A stretch of DNA of 64,000 nucleotides from Miscanthus floridulus (Eukaryota; Streptophyta; Magnoliopsida; Poales; Poaceae): the NCBI RefSeq assembly GCF_019320115.1, contig NC_089591.1, positions 16,656,502 to 16,720,501 of the forward strand. Direction: 5' to 3'. The notes beneath the pieces are model-generated. The model ran no database searches, had not been told where the DNA came from, and saw nothing but the letters and a program-made list of their open reading frames with translations. Position 1 is the first letter of the stretch. Every line of letters starts with the position of its first letter. Positions 58,601-64,000 of this stretch are shown here, in pieces. Made by a program: the position numbers and the translations under genes.

Positions 58601-60668
58601 CCAATTAATTCAAACAAGCAGTCCTATTCAGAATAGGAGCAAATCAAAACAGGGCATTTGTTATTTTTATAACTCTTAAACTATCAAGCCTAAAATATTG
58701 AAATTTTTACCAGACATCAAGAATAACCTTAGTAGCACTCCACACAAATTTCATAATTATTTGAGCACAACAACTGCAGTTATAAAAGAAACAAATAAGA
58801 CTAGCATTCAAACCCTAACTGCACAAATCCATTTTTACAGCTAAAACTTTGAACTAAAACCTGACATATTATAGATCTAGTGCATAGAGAATTTCACAAG
58901 GATTCCAAAAAGTCCTCATTTACTATTTTACGAATTTTCTACGATTTACTATGAATTCCCAAAGTTTCACCCGATTTACAACAAATAGGTCCCTCGAGGC
59001 ACTATTCACTTGAGTCAATGACATTGCATTTAGGCCCTTCCCTTTTGTCGAATTTGAGGACAAAGTCCCCCACGCAAACTGGAACAGAGGAGGTGGTCGG
59101 CTCGTGATTCCCGGCCGGCAGGGTAGCGTCGGCGGCGAGCGACAGGGCCGCGGCAAGGCCCTGACCTGCGCGTACCCGCTCAGGGCTTCGGCTCAGCCCC
59201 GGGCGTCCCATGGTGGCCCAGCCACACGAGGGTGCCGGCGCCGTGGTGGCCATGCCGACAGTGGCAGCTCCCTGGCGGAAATAGCCGCGACAAGCACATG
59301 CGAGGGAGGGAGGGAGGCAATGCGAAGACAGTGGAAGTGCTGGCTCGGCGCAAGGAGGCAGGAGGAGGTGGAAATGGAAGCGGCGGCTAGAGCTCCATGG
59401 GTGGCCATGGCGGGCGCACGCCCTAGAGCTCGGGAGCTCGGCAGAGGCAAGGGTGGGCGAGCGAGAGGCGAGAGCGAGTGCGGGAGAGGCACCAAGCGAG
59501 CCTGGAGCGGCTCCCCTTCGACGCCAGCATGCTGGGACACGTGGCCGGGCGGTGGGGCGCTCAATTCGCGCATGGCCGCCACGCCCTGGGCAGGTGTTAC
59601 CCATTCGGGCATTTCCACGAGCACGTGGCGGGTGATGAACGGGGCATGGTGGGCGGCGCTTTGGGCTGGATCTGGGCCAAATCAGGACATGGGCCTGAAT
59701 ACAAAGATCGAAGCCCGCACGAAGCTCTACATTTTCTATTAAGGGTGCCAAGTCATTTGAGTTGTAGATCAGCGGTTAATCAAGTCCAAAGTTGACACTG
59801 TCAACGTGTTGACAGCGGTTAAGTAAACGCAAAAATTGATCATCCAACCAAAGTCAAACTGGTGCTATCTTTTTGCACGCTCTTCTCCACAACATATACT
59901 CCAAGTTTTATCTTTGGACCAAATCGAGTTGCTTAACGAATTTTGGAGAACGCGAGACGTCAATGCCGATGTCGATGAATTTCTAGACTTAGAATATTTC
60001 TAAGTGCTGAAATCAGCAGCAGGTTCCAACTTCGAGCCTCTGTTTGACTTATTTCCAAGTTGATCTAGCTCTTGGTCCAAAAACAAAGTTTGTTCTACAT
60101 GATATGGACTACAACTTTCATTTAAGGTCCAACCTCAAAACTGGTATAGAACCTACTATTCTACTTTGATCAAAGTAGGATCACGATGGAGCTAAAATTA
60201 TCCTTTTTGATCCATTGGAGCGTTTTCTTGGCATTTGCCCAACATGAACCTTTCATGACTTTTGTTGTAGAATTCATCTAGAGTCATTTTGGCAAGGTTG
60301 CAAGGTTTGGTTGACATCTCATGCTCTCATTCACTTAATAGTGCAATTCAAGCACTTAGTAAAATCATTCCAACAAGGATATAACTTATCATTTCATGTG
60401 ACTTTTTGATTCCAAACTTCATGAAACTTTTCTATGGATCAATATAGATGGGTATTGATGTGAGACACATGAAGATATTCCCATAACACCTAGCCAATCA
60501 TATATCTTGAAAAGGGCCTATATGTAAAGCAAGGGTGCAATATATATCCAAGTTTAGGTTGTGGCTCATTTCTATAGGTTGGACCTTGGCATCTTCACCA
60601 TCACTTAATATGCCATGTTTGAGCTCAAACCCATTGCTTAATTGGTGGCCAACACCTGGGGTATTACA
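55608..60668 (-). repeat. E 5' LTR
   Basis: Starts TGTGACAGAAC and ends GTATTACA. Counterpart of the left LTR; 17 bases longer because of small indels. Confidence 0.93.
59070..59690. other. GC-rich island in E 5' LTR
   Basis: Counterpart of 50860-51480. Here frames of 249 residues (minus) and 212 residues (plus) stay open over the same bases. In the other LTR the corresponding frames are shorter or shifted, so neither is conserved as a protein. Confidence 0.6.
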
Positions 60669-60673
60669 GTGAG
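60669..60673. repeat. Target duplication of E, right copy
   Basis: gtgag, identical to 47410-47414. Confidence 0.95.
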
Positions 60674-62282
60674 AAGATAGAGGACAATGACTTCTCTAAT
60701 AAGTTCTTAAGATGTTTACCCGCAAGATTTGGAATGCTGGTCACCTTGCTAGTGAGGACCGGTTTGGACACAATGACACCAAACCAAATCTTGGGAGATA
60801 TTATGACCAATGATGCTTATAGAGATGATGATGATGAGAAGGAAGAAAAGAGGGAGAAGAAGGATGACAAGAGGGATGACAAGAAGAAAAGCGTGGCATT
60901 CAAGGCCACATCATCCAAGGGCAAAGCTAAGCAAGAAACAACAAGTGAAGATGAATGATTCATGGGATGATGATGATGATGAGAAGATGGCTCTCTTTGT
61001 CAAGAGATTTGGCAAGTTTATGGTGAAGAAGGGCTACCATGCTAGAAGAAAGAAGTCTTCATCCAAGAACAAAGAAGAGTCAAGAAGGTGCTTCAAGTGT
61101 GGAAGCAAAGATCATCTTGTTGCTCAATGTCCATACAATAGCGACAATGATGATGATAACAAGAAGAAGGACAAGAAGGAAAAGAAAGAGAAGAAGGACA
61201 AGATGACCTTCAAGAAGAAGAAGGGTGGTTCATATGTGGTCACTTGGGATAGTGATGCTTCCTCAAGTGATGATGATGATGACAAGACCACCAAGAAGAA
61301 GGCACTTGCTAGCATTGCAATCAATGAAAAGCCTTCTCTCTTTGACACTCCATCATGCTTCATGGCTAAGGCCACTAAGGTACAAACTTATGATGATAGA
61401 AGTGAAAATGAACATGATAGTGAAAATGATAGTGATAGTGATGATGATGAACCTACTAAAGATGAATTATTTGACATGCTAGAAGATGCTAAAGAACATT
61501 TTGATATTAAGAGAAGGGAATGCAAGAGCTTGAATAAGGAGGTAAAAGCCCTTAAGCAAGCCCTTGATGAGCTTAAAGCAACTCATGAGAGGCTAGAGGA
61601 AGCCCATGAGAAGCTTGGCAAGGCTCACAAGAAGCTTGAAAAGGCTCATTCCTCTTTGCTTAATGAGCAAAATAAAAAGAAGCATGTTGAAACTTGCAAT
61701 GTAGGCTTAACTTGTGATATAATTGATGAATCATTATCTATGCCTATCATTGTTGCTCCCACTAACCCTTCTTGTAGTACTTCTACTTCCACCTCATCTA
61801 GTAGTGATGGTCTCACTTGTGATGCCTCACTAATGGTTGAGAATGAGAACCTCAAGAAGGAGGTTAATAAGCTCACTTACACCTTAGCTAAAGCCTATGG
61901 TGGTGAGGACCACTTGCTTATATGCTTGGGTAGCCAAAGAGCTTCTCTCTACAAAGAGGGATTGGGCTATACCCCCAAGAAAGGCAAGGCGGCCTTTGCT
62001 CCTCACAAGACTAGTTTTGTGAAGAACAATGGTCGATTTTGCACTAGTTGCAAGCAAGTTGGTCATAAAGAGCATGAGTGCAAGAACAAGAATAAAAATG
62101 CTAATGTATCCTCCATTAAGATTAATTCTTTCTATGTGCTTACTAAGGGTGCAAATGGTGTAAAGGCTAAGTTCATTGGTAAACGATGGATGGGCTCAAA
62201 GAAGAAAGCCATTTGGGTACCAAAGAGCTTAGTAACTAACCTTCAAAGACCCAAGCAAGTTTGGGCACCTAAAAAGAATTGA
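60674..62282 (+). pseudogene. D gag, second part, with two CCHC-type motifs
   Basis: After E, gag resumes (CLPARFGML as read near 60714, LLVRTGLDTMTPNQILGDI). The frame ends with TGA at 60956-60958 and continues in the frame ending at 62282. Features in order: acidic/basic stretch, knuckle CFKCGSKDHLVAQC (near 61090-61131), Lys/Asp-rich linker, coiled-coil-like part (LDELKATHERLEEAHEKLGK), and a second knuckle CTSCKQVGHKEHEC. It ends with VWAPKKN. The frame switch near 60950 disables it. It would bind and package element RNA. Confidence 0.88.
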
Positions 62283-62289
62283 TCTTCTT

Positions 62290-64000
62290 TTGTAGGTCAA
62301 TTACAAAGCTAGAGGAAGGCATTGGGTTCTTGATAATGGGTGCACTCAACACATGGCCGGTGATGCAAGAATGTTCAACTCAATCAACACCAATGGCAAT
62401 GATGGTTATGATAGTATTACATTTGGTGATAATGGTAAAGGCAAGGTCAAAGGGCTTGGTAAGATTGCAATATCCAATGACATGAGCATATCCAATGTGT
62501 TGCTAGTAGAGAGCTTGAACTTCAATTTGCTATCCGTGGCTCAATTGTGTGATCTTGGATTCAAATGCATATTTGGGATAGATGATGTAGAGATCATAAG
62601 TGTAGATGGCTCTAACTTGATCTTCAAAGGCTTTAGATATGAGAATCTATACTTGGTTGATTTCAATGCTAGTGAAGCTAGATTATCTACATGCTTGTTC
62701 ACTAAGTCTAGCATGGGTTGGTTATGGCATAGAAGGCTTGGTCATGTTGGAATGAAACAATTGAATAGATTGGTTAAGCATGACATGGTTAGAGGCTTGA
62801 AAGATGTGTGTTTGAAAAGGATAAGCTTTGTAGCTCTTGTCAAGCCAGGAAAACAAGTTGGAAACACCCATCCCAAGAAAATCATGATGAGCACTAGTAA
62901 AGCATTTGAGTTATTGCACATGGATTTGTTTGGGCCAACACAATACACTAGCATCATTGGTAACAAATATGGCTTTGTGATAGTGGATGATTATACTAGA
63001 TACACATGGGTATTCTTTCTAGTGGACAAAAGTGATGTGTTTGCAATATTTAAATCATTTGTCAAGGGCATTCATAATGAGTTTGAAACAACCATCAAGA
63101 GAGTTAGAAGTGACAATGGTACTGAGTTCAAGAACACTAGAATTGATGAGTTGTGTGATGAATTTGGAATTAGACATCAATTCTCGGCCAAGTACACTCC
63201 ACAATCAAATGAACTTGTTGAGAGGAAAAATAGGACACTCATTGATATGGCAAGGTCTATGCTTAGTGAGTACAATATGAGTCAATCCTTTTGGGCCAAA
63301 GCTATCAACACGGCTTGCTATTGTAGCAACCGCCTCTATTGTCACTCATTGAAAGAGAATACACCATATGAGCTCTTGAATGGTAGAAAGCCCAACATTG
63401 CATATTTTTGGGTCTTTTGTTGCAAATGCTATATCTTGAAGAAAGGCACTAGATTGGGCAAGTTTGATAAGAAATGTGATAAAGGATTCCTACTTCATTA
63501 TTCCACTACAAGCAAAGCATATAGAGTTTGGAATTTGGATAGTGGTACTCTTGAGGAAGTTCATGATGTTGAATTTGATGAAACCAAGAGTTCACAAGTA
63601 GAGAATGAGAACTTGGAAGATGTTAGAGGCATTCAACTTTCAAATGCCATGAAGAACATGGATATTGGTGAATTGAGGCCTAGGCAAGTGAATGATGATG
63701 AAGATGATCAAGTGCAAGTACTCTCTAACTCAAATGTGCAATATGATACAAATCAAGTTAGTACAAGTGGCTCTCATGATAATGAATAAGATCAAGTGGC
63801 TAGTACATCATCTCAACCCGATGATCAAGCAAGTGCAAGCAATCAAGTTCCAATCCTCCAACCAACTAATATTGCAAGGGATCATCCATTGGACACTATC
63901 ATTGGTGATATTTCTAGAGGTGTGCAAACTAGATCAAGATTGGCTTCATTTTGTGAGCATTTCTCATTTGTGTCATCCATTGAACCAAATAAGATAGATG
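62290..64000 (+). pseudogene. D pol, protease and integrase part, runs off the window
   Basis: The protease region reads HWVLDNGCTQHMAGD, with DNG (62332-62340) instead of the usual DSG. Integrase: WHRRLGHVGM keeps both histidines of the zinc finger, but the two cysteines are missing because 62806-62850 is read in a shifted frame between two compensating indels. Catalytic blocks HMDLFGP, VDDYTRYTW, RSDNGTEF and VERKNRT are intact. TAA at 63787-63789 interrupts the frame, which otherwise continues open to the end. RT would follow beyond the window. Confidence 0.9.

Larger units (their letters stand above)
47415..60668 (-). mobile_element. Element E: LARD-like non-autonomous retrotransposon with 5-kb LTRs
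   Basis: LTRs of 5044 and 5061 bases flank a 3149-base interior. Orientation is minus: the PBS for tRNA-Met (55594-55605) lies beside the right LTR and the polypurine tract (52459-52471) beside the left LTR. Target duplication GTGAG is perfect. The interior has no gag or pol domain. A 4.5-5 kb LTR with a 3-3.5 kb non-coding interior is the definition of a LARD (as in barley Sukkula). It must rely on proteins of another gypsy element. The LTRs are very similar, so insertion is relatively recent. Confidence 0.92.
44973..64000 (+). mobile_element. Element D: Sirevirus-type copia retrotransposon, interrupted by E, cut by the window end
   Basis: A 1942-bp 5' LTR (TGAAAGC...CCTTTCA), PBS, gag and the first part of pol (protease and integrase) run on the plus strand. 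Gag is split by E between 47414 and 60669, with the exact duplicate GTGAG on both sides. The flank before the LTR is ccttc in B gag. LTR ends, palindrome array and gag layout match Sirevirus-type elements. RT, RNase H and the 3' LTR are beyond the window. Confidence 0.9.

Noticed and set aside
59002..59751. 249-residue and 212-residue overlapping ORFs on opposite strands
   Set aside because: They lie in the GC-rich island of the E LTR; the other LTR copy breaks or shifts them, and composition is low-complexity.

Overview
The window is plant nuclear DNA, most probably from a panicoid grass (sorghum, sugarcane or Miscanthus type). The evidence is one multi-exon plastid-type gene inside a long stack of nested LTR retrotransposons, with grass-type Sireviruses, Tat-type gypsy elements and MITE-like DNA. 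Nothing looks bacterial, organellar or viral. The species assignment is inference.

The only convincing host gene is a glucose-6-phosphate dehydrogenase on the minus strand (16911 down to 11473). It can be assembled into ten exons with consistent phases and no internal stop, giving 596 residues with a plastid transit-peptide-like first exon and the paired cysteines of redox-regulated plastid isoforms. Intron 2 appears to use a GC donor. A 243-bp MITE lies about 0.4 kb upstream of its start codon. G6PDH supplies NADPH through the oxidative pentose phosphate pathway.

Left of the gene (1-11472) there is a decayed Ty3/gypsy element (F, minus strand, cut by the window edge), a piece of a second gypsy LTR ending in an 18-copy 30-bp minisatellite, a solo LTR (8500-9713, target duplication ATAGT) inserted in an array of gcaacat/gaaacat motifs, and unassigned non-coding DNA.

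Right of the gene (19312-64000) is a nest of five retrotransposons. A (plus, from 19312) is a small gag-only element. Its 3' LTR is broken at 23090 by B, a Tat-type gypsy element (minus) with satellite-like repeats beside its LTR. B's repeat region was hit by C, a complete 13.2-kb Sirevirus-type copia element (minus, 25563-38792) with gag, pol and an envelope-like region. B's gag was hit by D, another Sirevirus-type element (plus, from 44973, running off the window). D's gag was hit by E, a 13.25-kb element (minus, 47415-60668) with 5-kb LTRs and a 3.1-kb essentially non-coding interior, the layout of a LARD. Insertion order follows from the nesting: A before B; B before C and D; D before E.

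Most retroelement coding regions carry stops or frameshifts. The most interesting points are the internal palindrome and TATA-like module ahead of the envelope-like region in C, the GC-AG intron in G6PDH, the gag-only element with an unexplained second ORF, the GC-rich island inside the LARD LTRs, a splice-acceptor-like signal at the gag/pol junction of both Sireviruses, and the loss of the integrase zinc-finger cysteines in D by two compensating frameshifts.
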